Below are positions 52,432-61,593 of a stretch of 64,000 nt of DNA, one piece after another. The stretch spans positions 62,001-126,000 of the forward strand of contig MU863947.1 in NCBI GenBank assembly GCA_033296885.1. The letters are read 5' to 3'. Within the stretch, counting starts at the first letter, position 1; each line of letters opens with the position of its first letter. Made by a program: the position numbers and the translations under genes. The notes beneath the pieces are model-generated. The model worked only from the letters and a program-made list of their open reading frames with translations. It had not been told where the DNA came from and did no database searches. This DNA is from Triangularia verruculosa (Eukaryota > Ascomycota > Sordariomycetes > Sordariales > Podosporaceae).

Positions 52432-53663
52432 TGTTTAGGTCCAAGGCAGATGTGGGAAGGGGGTGAGGGGGAGGGGATAAAAGGTGTGCTGACTGATCAG
52501 ATTTGTCTGTCGATGTTGCATGAAGGTAGGCAGGCAGGTAGGCAGGCAGGCAGAGGAGGGGAGGTCCTGAAATGTGACGCACGCACGCATATTACGACGA
52601 CTGTCAGATGCTACTCGTGGGTAAAATGAGATGGACCTACCGGACTTGGTGCCGGTGCTGTTTTTAAACGGGTCCGCCTCGGGCCTCGGGGAGGGGGATT
52701 GCATGATTTTAGGTGGTAAGGTATGCTTTGGGTTTTGGTGAGGGATGGGTGTGGGCTGGCTGTTTTGGGTGGTAAAGGGGGGAGCTTCCAGTCCAGTTTG
52801 ATGGCATGGCTGAAAGCGGAAGGGAAGTAAACATGCGACGTTGTTGTTGTTGTCGCCATCTTCCCACCACATTGAGGGAGTGGGACCTAGCTAGGTAGGT
52901 AGCTGTAAACATTGGACCTGCCTTGAGGAGGCAAATAAGTACAGGTTGATGGACCTACGGTTAGTACAAGGACGTTTGCGGGTAAAGAGCCGCCTCTTCC
53001 CCGGATGTGTTGATGGGGGCTGCGGAAGGCGGGAAAAAAAGGAGATACTCCCTCATGAGTTTTGTCTATGATCGTTTGGTGGCCAGTCGTTTTGAGTGTC
53101 AGTGTGCTCGGGTGAAACGTGGCGTGGACCTACGGATCATTGGTATCGAGCTGCCTTCAATAACAATAACAATAACAATAACAAGGGAGATGATGGACGT
53201 AAATGGAGAGCCAGAAAAAGGGGAAGAAGAATGGGAGGCTACTGGACCTGATGGACCTAATGGACCTACTGGACCTACTGGACCTAATGAATCTCCTCCG
53301 CAATGCATGGCGCATTGTTTCGCTGCCTGGCCTTTCTCCAGAGTTTGGGAGGTAGGCTTGTGTTAAGTGGGTATGGTTAGATTCGAGGCGGGAGGGTGGT
53401 TGAGCCGGTTGGCAAACTGGAAATCTGTCGAGGTCCATCATAGGTCCATAGTAGGTCCATAATAGGTCCATCTTCCTCGTAGGTCGAAGCAAGTTCCATC
53501 ACAGGTCCTTCGTAGGTCCAAAAGCTCCAAGAAAGTTTCCCTCTAGGTACCTTAGGTTCATGACAGGTCCATCACAGGTCCTCCGTAGGTCCTTCGTAGG
53601 TCCAAATGCTGTGGGAAAGTTCCCTCTAGGTCCAAGTAGGTCCAACAACCGCAAGTAGGTCCA
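52432..53663. repeat. cluster of TGGACCT / AGGTCCA repeats
   Basis: The 7-mer AGGTCCA or its complement TGGACCT recurs about twenty times in 1.2 kb. After one AGGTCCA copy at 52438, the 52.6-53.3 kb part carries only TGGACCT, including five in tandem with a 9-bp period (from 53243 to 53285). The 53.43-53.66 kb part carries only AGGTCCA, four of them with an exact 11-bp period (53431, 53442, 53453, 53464), plus variants AGGTCCT, AGGTTCA and AGGTACC. Within the second part a unit of about 70 bp, marked by a TCCCTCTAGGT segment, is present twice (about 53493-53552 and 53567-53634). The switch in orientation means the two halves could pair as a hairpin. Function unknown. Confidence 0.8.
53158..53183. 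repeat. AATAAC hexanucleotide run
   Basis: About four tandem AATAAC units inside the TGGACCT cluster. A simple microsatellite. Confidence 0.9.
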
Positions 53664-53681
53664 TTCTAAACCATATTATAA

Positions 53682-53843
53682 AGCCCGTCTACACATCCTT
53701 CAGACACTCTTCGTACTTCATCAAACGTGGTTTACGCCTTTGAGATCGTGAACGGGGCCCATAAGGTGTATGACTGGGACCAGCCTCTCAAGGCCACCAA
53801 AAAGGGGTCTGCAATAGTCTGCGGGGAATTGGACCATGACTGA
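53682..53843 (+). other. open-frame relic without start codon
   Basis: An open frame of 53 codons ends at a TGA (53841-53843). The stretch from 53727 (VVYAFEIVNGAHKVYDWDQP, followed by LKATKKGSAIVCGELDHD) has protein-like composition. A stop lies just upstream and there is no ATG. A CAG acceptor-like site near 53699-53702 would allow it to be a last exon, but I cannot find a matching upstream exon. It may be the tail of a decayed gene. It is not recognised, and chance is possible. Confidence 0.25.
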
Positions 53844-53869
53844 GTCTGTCTGTCCACCTCGAAGCCATG

Positions 53870-53952
53870 ATGTCAGATAGAGTTGGTTAGTCTGACATTC
53901 GATAAACCCCCGGTGCGCGCACCGTCAAGGGGATATTAACGGTGCAACCGTT
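53870..53952. repeat. three short perfect inverted repeats in 83 bp
   Basis: ATGTCAGA (53870-53877) pairs with TCTGACAT (53891-53898). CGGTGCGCGCACCG at 53911-53924 is a perfect 14-bp palindrome. AACGGT and ACCGTT flank GCA at 53938-53952. They lie just left of the MITE-like element at 53995 and may be part of an older element or a structured site. Confidence 0.7.
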
Positions 53953-53994
53953 GACCCAACTTCTGCCTTCCTTAAGAGTTCATGGGTGGCCAGA

Positions 53995-54344
53995 AAGTCT
54001 GGGGGACTACCTCAGGTTAGATGCACCGGGGCTCAAGCCATCGCTTTATTAGGAGGGGAGCCGGCTTAAGACTAGTTATCTAGCAGGATCTCCTGAGCTC
54101 ACGCCGTTAAATGGCACGGGGTGTTGAGTCTGGGGTCTTGATTTGTGTGGGGGGGAACTCGTGAGAAAAGCCCGGGTTGTTTAAACACACTAGTTCCCAG
54201 CCCGTTGAGAAAGTAAATGGTCTGGTCACTCAAAGAAAAGATGTCGTGACGAGTTTTGATGCCAACACCCCTTCCAACTTCCCGCTTGATAAAGCGATGG
54301 CTTGAGCCCCGGTGCGTCTAACCCGGGGTCAGTCCCCCAGACTT
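53995..54344. mobile_element. MITE-like element with 55-56-bp terminal inverted repeats
   Basis: The left arm at 53995-54049 and the right arm at 54289-54344 are near-identical inverted copies. They begin AAGTCTGGGGGACT and end GCCATCGCTTTAT. They differ by one indel and three substitutions, and in each the left arm has T or A where the right has C or G, which is the repeat-induced point mutation pattern. The 239-bp interior has no open frame of note. No clear target-site duplication is visible at the ends chosen, so the exact borders or superfamily cannot be fixed. Non-autonomous; an autonomous partner would have to be elsewhere in the genome. Confidence 0.75.
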
Positions 54345-55145
54345 AGGTGGTGATGGGAGCGATATGAAGAGACCTTCTCGAGGCGCGGCTTCATCATTGC
54401 TTGCTCGTCATATTTGACGCGGTAGGTTTTCATGTGATTAGAAATGGTGAGTAAAAGGTGTTTGCTCGCTGTTAAAGCCTGAGGTGTACATACCCTACCT
54501 ATCATCTGCGGCTGGTGAGGGTGTCACATGGGAAGGTGGAAGAGGAGCGAGGAAACTGAGATGAAAAGGATTCTGGCATGTGCTTCCATGTGACTTGTGT
54601 TTGTTTCGTGATAAGGCAAAGCTACTGCAAGCCAGACACTGTGGAATTGTTTGGGTCGGGCATGGGAGCAATGTTGAGATGGGATAGGAAGAGCAGACTT
54701 CAGATTGAACACTTATGGTTCCATGTGAACTTGAGCGGCAAGCATGGTGAGCGCAGCCGTGGCATCCCTAGTCTGCCCCCTCCTCGGATAAGATCTTACT
54801 GTATCAATCGTCATAGTCTCAAGCAAACCAACATCACCAAATTCACCATCACAAGTCACAATAAACAGCATCATGGGCAAAAAGAGAAAAAAAAGAGTCA
54901 ATCAAGCCTATAAAAGCCCTCCCTGTTCTCAAGCCTTTTAAAAAAAGAACAGAGACAGCCACACGCGAATAGATCACGCGTTTGTGTGCAAGGAAAGATA
55001 GAGAGACACACACACACAACAGCCTCAAAACTTGACCAAGCTAGACATAAAAAAAGATCAAAGAAAAGACTCCACCGGAAAGATTTTCCCTTCTCCATTC
55101 CACCCTCCTACCCGCTTCTTCTGGATATCACAACATCTCCACCCC
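54345..55145. other. intergenic, 3' side of the repeat-precursor gene
   Basis: An 801-bp stretch between the MITE-like element and the stop of the 55-kb gene. It is presumed to hold that gene's 3' UTR. A CA run lies near 55007-55018. No other feature seen. Confidence 0.5.
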
Positions 55146-57890
55146 TCAAGGAGACGGAGTCAAAACCACACTCCCCTGCCCCAACACCGGCCACCCAGGC
55201 ACCACCGTCCCGGGAATCGTCTGCAAAATCGTCACCAGATTCACCATGATCAACCACACCGGCACGGGAATCGTCCCGCTGCCGTACGTACCGTACGCCT
55301 TCTCGAGGATGTTAAGCGCAGCAAGCAGATCCGTCGCGTTGCTCAGCCCAGGAGCTTGTCTCTTGTCCGACGGCTTGAGCGGGCCGCCGGGGACGTACGG
55401 CTCGGGAACCAAAGGTCCACCGGGGACTGTCGGTTGCGGAACAACAGGCGCGCCGGGAACATACGGCTCTGGGACGAGGGGCCCGCCGGGGATGGTGGGT
55501 TGCGGTACGACGGGGCCGCCGGGGATGGGGTTACCTGGGATGATGCTCGTCCAGCCTGGGACTGACTGCCCGCAGAGCTGAAGCGCGGTGACGAGAACCT
55601 GCTGGATGAGGAAGATGGTGGACGGGGCCTTGGCGGCGTCATCACCGTAGGCGATTTGAAGGGCAGCAAGGGCGGCACGGAGGCCGAGGATGTCAATCAC
55701 CTTGCAGGTCCTGCCGCCGATGGTGATGCTGTCGGCTTGGCGCTTGGGCAGGGCGGGAAGCTTGTGAAGTGTGCGGTCGACCTTGACGCCGTAGAGCTCA
55801 AGAATATCCGCAATGGTGGAGAGAGTAATCCAATTGGCGAAAGAGGGTTGTCCGGCGGTGGTGGCGAGCTGTGCGGTGGTGAGAAGCTCCTTGTAGGCCT
55901 TCTCGAGACCGGCCAAGTCAAAGTCCGCAGAGAGCACTGGAGTGTCACGCTTGTAAGGGCCGCCAATGATGGGACCCTCGCCGGGCTCAAAGCCGCAGCC
56001 TCTCAGAAAGTTGACCAGCGCTCGGACAACGACAAGCTCTTCGGCGGTGAGCTTGGGCTTGAGGAGAAGCTGCTGGAGGGCGGCTTGAGCACCTTTGATG
56101 TTGGGGCAAAGCTTCTCATAAGCGCCGACAGAACTGACGTCGCGCTTGCCGGGGGTAAAAGTTGTCTCCGACCCAGGCGGCGCGGAAATGTTGGTGATAC
56201 CGGCGAGATACCGAAGAGCGGCCTTGTAAGCAGCAATAAGCTCGAGGTCTGCCTTGGTCTTGTTCTTCTTGTTCTGGAGAATCACCAGGTCCTTCTCGAT
56301 CTGCACAATAAACTTCTTGGGGTTCGTGGCGGCATCAGGGGGAAGCTTGAACACGGCATCACGCTTGCCAGGGGTAAAAGTGGATCCAGACCCAGGAGGC
56401 GCCGAAATGTTGGTGATGCCAGCCAAGTAAAGGAGCGCGGCCTTGTAATCGGCGATGAGTTCGTAATCAGCCTTGCTCTTGTTCTTCTTGTTCTGCAGCG
56501 CGATCAACTCAGTCTCAAGCTGTGCAATCACACGCTTGGGGTTGCTGGTGGCATCGGGAGGAAGCTTGAAGACGTCACGCTTGCCCGGAGTGAAAGTGCT
56601 ACCAGATCCGGGAGGAGCCGAGATGTTGGTAATGCCGGCCAGGTACAAAAGAGCCGCCTTATAATCGGCAATCAGCTGAAGTTCTTCCTTGGTCTTGTGC
56701 CTCTTGTTCTGCAAGGCGATCAGCTCCCTCTCCAGCTGTTCGATGACTCTCTTGGGGTTGGACGTGGCGTCAGGAGGAAGTTTGAAGGTGTCGCGCTTCC
56801 CAGGGGTAAAGGTGCTACCAGATCCAGGCGGGGCCGAAATGTGAGTAATACCGGCCAAGTACAAGAGTGCGTCCTTGATAGCTTGGATCTTGGCAATGTC
56901 GTCCTTGGTCTTTCTCCTCTTATTCTGCAGGATGATAAGCTCCTTCTGCAGTGTCTCGATGACCCTCTTGGTGTTGTTGATGTAATCAGGGGGCAGAAGC
57001 TGGAAGACGTCGTCACTGCGCTTTCCTGGGGTGAAGGAGGTGCCGGTCCCAGGGGGGGCTGAGATGCTGGTAATGTTGGCAAGGTAGAGCAGAGCGTCCT
57101 TGAGATCCTTGATCAACTCGAGATCCTGCTTGGTCTTGTGCTTCTTGTTCTGCAAGACAATGAGATGAGCCTCGAGTTGCTCAATGACTTTCTTGGTGTT
57201 GGTCGCATAGTCAGGCGGCAGAGTAAGCTTGGGTGGCTGTGGCGCCTCGGCTTCCCGCTTCTCCTTGGGTGGGAAGCTGGGAGAAGGCCAGTTTGGAGGC
57301 AGGATGATACCACCACCACCACCATCGATGGGTGGAAGGAAGCATGGTGGTTGCTTGTCAAGAGGAACTGATGGCAGACAGACGGTTATGCCACCACCGG
57401 GAAGGCCTGGATTGCCAGGGAGGGTAGAGCCTGGGGGGCCTCCGATGATGAGAGTCTGGCGGGCTTCGACACCTCTCTTGTTCTTGGGCCAGGTGAGAAT
57501 AGGACCCAGCAAGCAGGGCGGCTGTCCCTTGAGCGGAATCGTCACCAAGCAGGGCTTCAGAGGGCCCTGCCCCGGGACGAAGACAGATCCAGCATCGCCA
57601 ATCCAGATTTGTCGCCTCTCAACCGACTCGGCGTCCCTCTTGTCCTTGGGCGGAAAGCGGAAGGTAGGGGGAAGGACACCGTCGCTGGGAATAGGAGGGA
57701 GAAGGCACGGGGCCTGAGGTGCTCCGGAGCCGTTCTCAAGGCAAGGCGCGATAGGCTGATCCGGACCGGGCCAAAAGACTCCTCCACCGTCCCCGATCCA
57801 GATTTGTCGTGTTTCGACGGTAGGTGCCGATGGAGCGGCCTGAACGGCGCCCAGGCCGAGGAGGGACAGGGCGAAGACAGATCCGGCCAT
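55146..57890 (-). CDS. Secreted multi-module repeat protein, putative kexin-processed peptide precursor
   Basis: Single-exon gene of 914 residues with no family I recognise. A signal peptide (MAGSVFALSLLGLGAVQA) is followed by modules separated by Lys-Arg pairs at about 84, 138, 211, 290, 365, 437, 509, 582, 647, 716 and 843. Modules 1-3 (about 28-190) each start after VExR with Gln, share a QIWIGD-like motif and hold one Cys pair ending PPC(L/F)L. Modules 4-8 (about 213-583) are helical repeats of 72-79 residues: LPPD, a KxVIEQLE helix, LQNKKxKTK, a YKAALLYLAGIT helix, then SAPPGSGSTFTPGKR. Later units (584-648, 649-717, 718-844, 845-914) keep a two-helix pattern but diverge. Several sites read KREAEA, KRDA or KRQA, like Kex2 plus dipeptidyl-peptidase trimming in alpha-factor precursors. 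The frame is open upstream to 57956, but only the ATG at 57890 precedes the signal peptide. Peptide release is inference. Confidence 0.85.
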   Translation of the reverse strand: MAGSVFALSLLGLGAVQAAPSAPTVETRQIWIGDGGGVFWPGPDQPIAPCLENGSGAPQAPCLLPPIPSDGVLPPTFRFPPKDKRDAESVERRQIWIGDAGSVFVPGQGPLKPCLVTIPLKGQPPCLLGPILTWPKNKRGVEARQTLIIGGPPGSTLPGNPGLPGGGITVCLPSVPLDKQPPCFLPPIDGGGGGIILPPNWPSPSFPPKEKREAEAPQPPKLTLPPDYATNTKKVIEQLEAHLIVLQNKKHKTKQDLELIKDLKDALLYLANITSISAPPGTGTSFTPGKRSDDVFQLLPPDYINNTKRVIETLQKELIILQNKRRKTKDDIAKIQAIKDALLYLAGITHISAPPGSGSTFTPGKRDTFKLPPDATSNPKRVIEQLERELIALQNKRHKTKEELQLIADYKAALLYLAGITNISAPPGSGSTFTPGKRDVFKLPPDATSNPKRVIAQLETELIALQNKKNKSKADYELIADYKAALLYLAGITNISAPPGSGSTFTPGKRDAVFKLPPDAATNPKKFIVQIEKDLVILQNKKNKTKADLELIAAYKAALRYLAGITNISAPPGSETTFTPGKRDVSSVGAYEKLCPNIKGAQAALQQLLLKPKLTAEELVVVRALVNFLRGCGFEPGEGPIIGGPYKRDTPVLSADFDLAGLEKAYKELLTTAQLATTAGQPSFANWITLSTIADILELYGVKVDRTLHKLPALPKRQADSITIGGRTCKVIDILGLRAALAALQIAYGDDAAKAPSTIFLIQQVLVTALQLCGQSVPGWTSIIPGNPIPGGPVVPQPTIPGGPLVPEPYVPGAPVVPQPTVPGGPLVPEPYVPGGPLKPSDKRQAPGLSNATDLLAALNILEKAYGTYGSGTIPVPVWLIMVNLVTILQTIPGTVVPGWPVLGQGSVVLTPSP
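56142..57227 (-). repeat. five tandem repeats of about 216-237 bp in coding sequence
   Basis: In-frame tandem array inside the 914-residue secreted protein, corresponding to residues about 222-583. Each unit ends in the codons for PGKR. Units 3 and 4 are the most alike, and the outer units are more diverged, so the array looks old and expanded from the middle. Confidence 0.85.
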
Positions 57891-60040
57891 GATGCGGCGG
57901 CGGAGTTGATTTGAGAGTAAGAGATCTGTTGTCGACTCCTGAGGGTCCACAGTCAACCTCGTGTGTTTACAGAGCCTGGGTTAAGTGGCGGTTCCCCTGT
58001 GTTGATATACACAATCCTCGCCTTCTCCCGTCCCCTGGCCGTCACCCGTTTCGCCATGGCATATCCAGTGTCGCCATCTTCACCATCACCCCTGATCAGG
58101 GTATTAATAGAAGCCTATAATGATATCGATGCACCGGCCCCGCTCCCAGAACAACGTGAGAGACGCCCGAAGCTGTGATATGGTTGATGCTGGTTGAGGT
58201 GAGCTTGGTGGCGACAATCTCTGAGCAATATGGAATAGATGAAGAAACGAGGGCGAGAGCCAAATGGCGATATGGTTCGGCTTATTTATCCGGGCCCGTC
58301 AACAGGCGTCGTTTGGACATGGACCAGCCTGGGTCAGGCGCCCAGACATGACGACAAGTGAATAACCCAGAGTAAGGTTGCACTGTGAATAATTGTGCCT
58401 ATATCCATAACGTAGTCAAGCCAGTTTGGGTCATCGGCGGTCCAAGGCCGCAATAAACCGAGTCGACTTTCGAACATAAAGTTGCGGGAGGAGCCTTGCT
58501 ATTTTTGGACCGACGCAGTCGTGATCCCCAGGCTCTTGCTCCCCAACCTCCAGAGAACACTCGCTCCCTCATGTTCACAACCTCTATGGCCGTAACCGTC
58601 CACTCGACAGGAGGCTCATCTCATGGCAGTTGCATCGGATAGCCATCGTCACCGGAGGTTGCCTTGGTCTCTCAACAGCCAAGACCAAAAGACTCACCGG
58701 GAAAGCGGGCATGGAATGGGAATCCGGCGGTGCGTAAGCCGCAAAGTATCAGCCCTTTTGACAAAAAACAAGTGCGCTTGCACTTTGGCTAATGTTGGCC
58801 ATGCTGGAAGTGAAGCCATCACCATGGGGCACTGGTGATCCAAAGCCGACACTTGTCGTCAGAGGGTTTCATAGAGAGCTTTTTGGCATGTCCAAGAATA
58901 GAAATAGAGTTGACCGTGGCCATGGTTGATCCGGGTATCTGGAGACAACGGCGTGTAATAAGAACAGCTGGTAGCAATGCCTGAGCTTTCCTGTCAAAGG
59001 CAATCTGTTTCCAGGAAACGAGGGCAGCGCCGCTTGGGGGCGAGACCCAACCCATCAAACACATGGTTCCATTTGTGTGCCCACATTCACTATCGGGGGC
59101 TGCAGGCAATATGCCAGGGACATGATACCGTTGCGTTGAGCGTTGGGAAGAAAGCCGGTGGTTGTTGTGCGCCTGCGGGAGGTGAGGATAACAAATGCCG
59201 TGATACACTTGCTTTTGGTCAGAATGGAGGACCAATCCCCGTTGGGATTAGAGGCTTTCACCGGGAGACAGAGAGGAGGGAGAAGCTGGTAGAATTGATC
59301 GGCATCAGACATCCGGTCGTTGCTGGACATTACCTGAGGTAGAGGACAGGTAAGCGATCCGCAGAATGAAGCGAACGGATGTGGTAGTGCTGTGACGGTG
59401 ACTTTTGGTAAAATGGTAATCTGCTGTTAACTGGTAAATAGGGACTTTCGCTTTAAAAAAAGGAGATAGGCCGCGTCATCGTTGGTGGTTGAGGTCGGTG
59501 ATGGTGTTGAGATCATGGCCGAAGCTTTCCAGTGACAGCATATTGCCCGATTATAATGTGACAAGTTAGTGTCCTGAGCAAAAGTTGGTGGCCTGCACTA
59601 ACAGCGGGGTAGACACAGAACCGCTGAAGCTGTCAGCTGCTCCCACATGCAAGCAGCTTTTGCGGCGGCCTCGGCATTTACAGTGGATCTCGCTCAACCT
59701 CTGCCAGGTGGACATCCTTCCAACGACTCGGAATCCCAACAAAAAGCGCCCCGGACAGCACATCAACATGCCATCTTGAAGCAATTGTTGACAGGAAATG
59801 GATTCTTGGTTTATTTTGTTGTTGTCATAGTCACAGAGTGGAAGAAGAAAAAAGACTCACTGGCATGTACGTTCATGAACAGCTTTTTCAGAATAAAATA
59901 AAATTCAAGATAATAACCTCTCCACCCAGAGAAAGCAAAACACAATAACATCGTTACATTCCCCATTCTTTTTGGATTTGAGTCTTTCCCAGAGTAACCC
60001 TCGTCACCCCGAGTAATCCCCCGCCCTTCAACCACTAAGT
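57891..60040. promoter_or_regulatory. divergent intergenic region
   Basis: A 2.15-kb head-to-head spacer between the repeat-precursor gene and the PAQR gene. It should contain both promoters. The long minus-strand open frame at 58819-59235 has no features and is rejected as a gene. The ATG of the PAQR gene lies in the context CTAAGTATGCCC. Confidence 0.5.
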
Positions 60041-61593
60041 ATGCCCGGCCCCGCCAAAGACTCCCCCGGCCCGACCACCACCGGTCCCGGTCCCGGCTCC
60101 GGCCTCCGCCAACGCCGCCCCTCCCTCACCGACTCCCTCATCCAAACCGCCGCCAAAATCGAACAAAAACTCGAGCTCCTCCTCTTCGACCAGCTCGAAC
60201 CCTGGCGCCGCGACAACCCCGCCATCCTCCGCGGCTACCGCCCAACCTCGTACTCCTTCCTCGCCTCGTTCCAATCCCTCTTCTACCTCCACAACGAATC
60301 CGTCAACATCTGGTCTCACCTCCTCGGCGCCCTCTTTTCCACGGTGTTAGCAATCTACCTCTACCGCCTGATCCACCCCCGCTTCGACACCGCCTCCTCG
60401 GCCGACGTCCTCGTTTTTTGTTGCTTCTTCGCCGGTGCGTTTCTGTGCCTGGGGATGAGCGCGACGTACCATGCTGTCTGCAACCACTCGGACAGGGTGG
60501 CGAGGTGGGGGAACAAGCTCGACTACACCGGCATCGTTTTCTTGATAGTGGGGAGTTATGTGCCGGCGCTGTGGTATGGGTTTTGGTGCGAGCCAGCCAA
60601 GCTGACGTTTTACCTGGGAGCGGTAAGTTTTTTGTCTGTGATTTCTACTTGATCTTTCTTTTGCTTGAAGGGGGGTGACTGGGGGAGGGAAAGGTAAGGG
60701 GGAAACCGTGGGTTGGGAGGATTGAGGTGTGCGTGGTGTGAGGTTCGAGAGTGGGGAAAAGTGGTGGTGTCTGAAGTCATGGCGGGAAGTGTTTTGTGTG
60801 AACGGGGAATGGTGCGCTCTCACTGGAGTCTCGAGCACTGGTCTCACTTGAGGATGGATTTTCTCACTTGAGTTTATGTGCTGAGATTCTCACTTGAGAT
60901 TTTGTGGTGCTGTTTCATGGAAGCTCTGGGAAAGATGTGCGTTGAAAGGATAGGGGGTAATGTGGGAGAGGGTGAGGACGAGGAACGATGGCAGGGGGAC
61001 ACTTGTTTGTGGGGAAAAGTGTAGGGACGGGGATTGACCAAGGTGCCCAGTGCTGTGATGACGAAGAGAAGCTAATGTGACCGATACAGATCTGCCTCTT
61101 GGGCTCTGGCTGCATCATCGTATCGTGGTTCGACCACTTCCGCACCCCCGCGTGGAGGCCTTACCGAGCCCTCATGTTTGTGTGTTTGGGTCTTTCAGGG
61201 GTCTTGCCTATCATCCATGCGTTAATCACTCTCCACACATACGATGAGCTCAACAAGAGAATGGGTCTTAACTGGGTCATCCTTCAGGGGGCGTTGTATA
61301 TCTTTGGGGCGTTTCTGTATGCGGTCAGTATACCCATCCTTCTTTGGTGTACTCACTATACCGTTTCGCGGTTCTGTGTAGGCTGTGGAAAGGAGGTGGA
61401 AGACTGACGAAAAGTCATGAAATAGGCCCGTTTCCCTGAGCGCCGCTTCCCAGGCAAGTTCGACATCTTTGGAAGTTCTCACCAGCTTTTCCACATCTGC
61501 GTTCTGCTTGCCGCGGCTTCGCATTTATATGGAATGACTAAGGCCTTTGACTTTCACCACTCTACCGGTGTCGGAGCATTGTGTGCTTCATGA
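60041..61593 (+). CDS. PAQR / hemolysin-III-type membrane protein (Izh-like)
   Basis: Seven-helix membrane protein of the adiponectin-receptor/PAQR family. Yeast Izh proteins act in lipid and zinc homeostasis; members are likely ceramidase-like hydrolases with a zinc site. The exons are 60041-60622, 61090-61323 and 61426-61593, giving 327 residues. Motifs: ILRGYRPTSYSF and the NESVNIWSHLLGA signature near 86-98, SATYHAVCNHSD with the first zinc-site His, LDYTGIVFLIVGS, then SSHQLFHICVLLAAASHLYG, which supplies the other two His. All expected metal ligands are present. The N-terminus is Pro/Gly-rich and cytosolic. The first intron is unusually long (467 nt), joining YLGA to ICLLGSGC; the second is 102 nt, joining GAFLYA to ARFPERRFPG. 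Both close in phase 0. Confidence 0.93.
60842..60898. repeat. three copies of TCTCACTTGAG in PAQR intron 1
   Basis: Identical 11-mers start at 60842, 60862 and 60888, with a degenerate copy near 60817. They lie within the 467-nt first intron of the PAQR gene. Possibly a splicing or transcription element; function unknown. Confidence 0.8.

Noticed and set aside
55656..57062. 468-codon plus-strand open frame
   Set aside because: Antisense shadow of the secreted repeat protein; mirrors its tandem repeats and has no independent features.
61050..61089. snoRNA C-box-like GTGATGA near the end of the PAQR intron
   Set aside because: No D box or terminal stem within the remaining intron.
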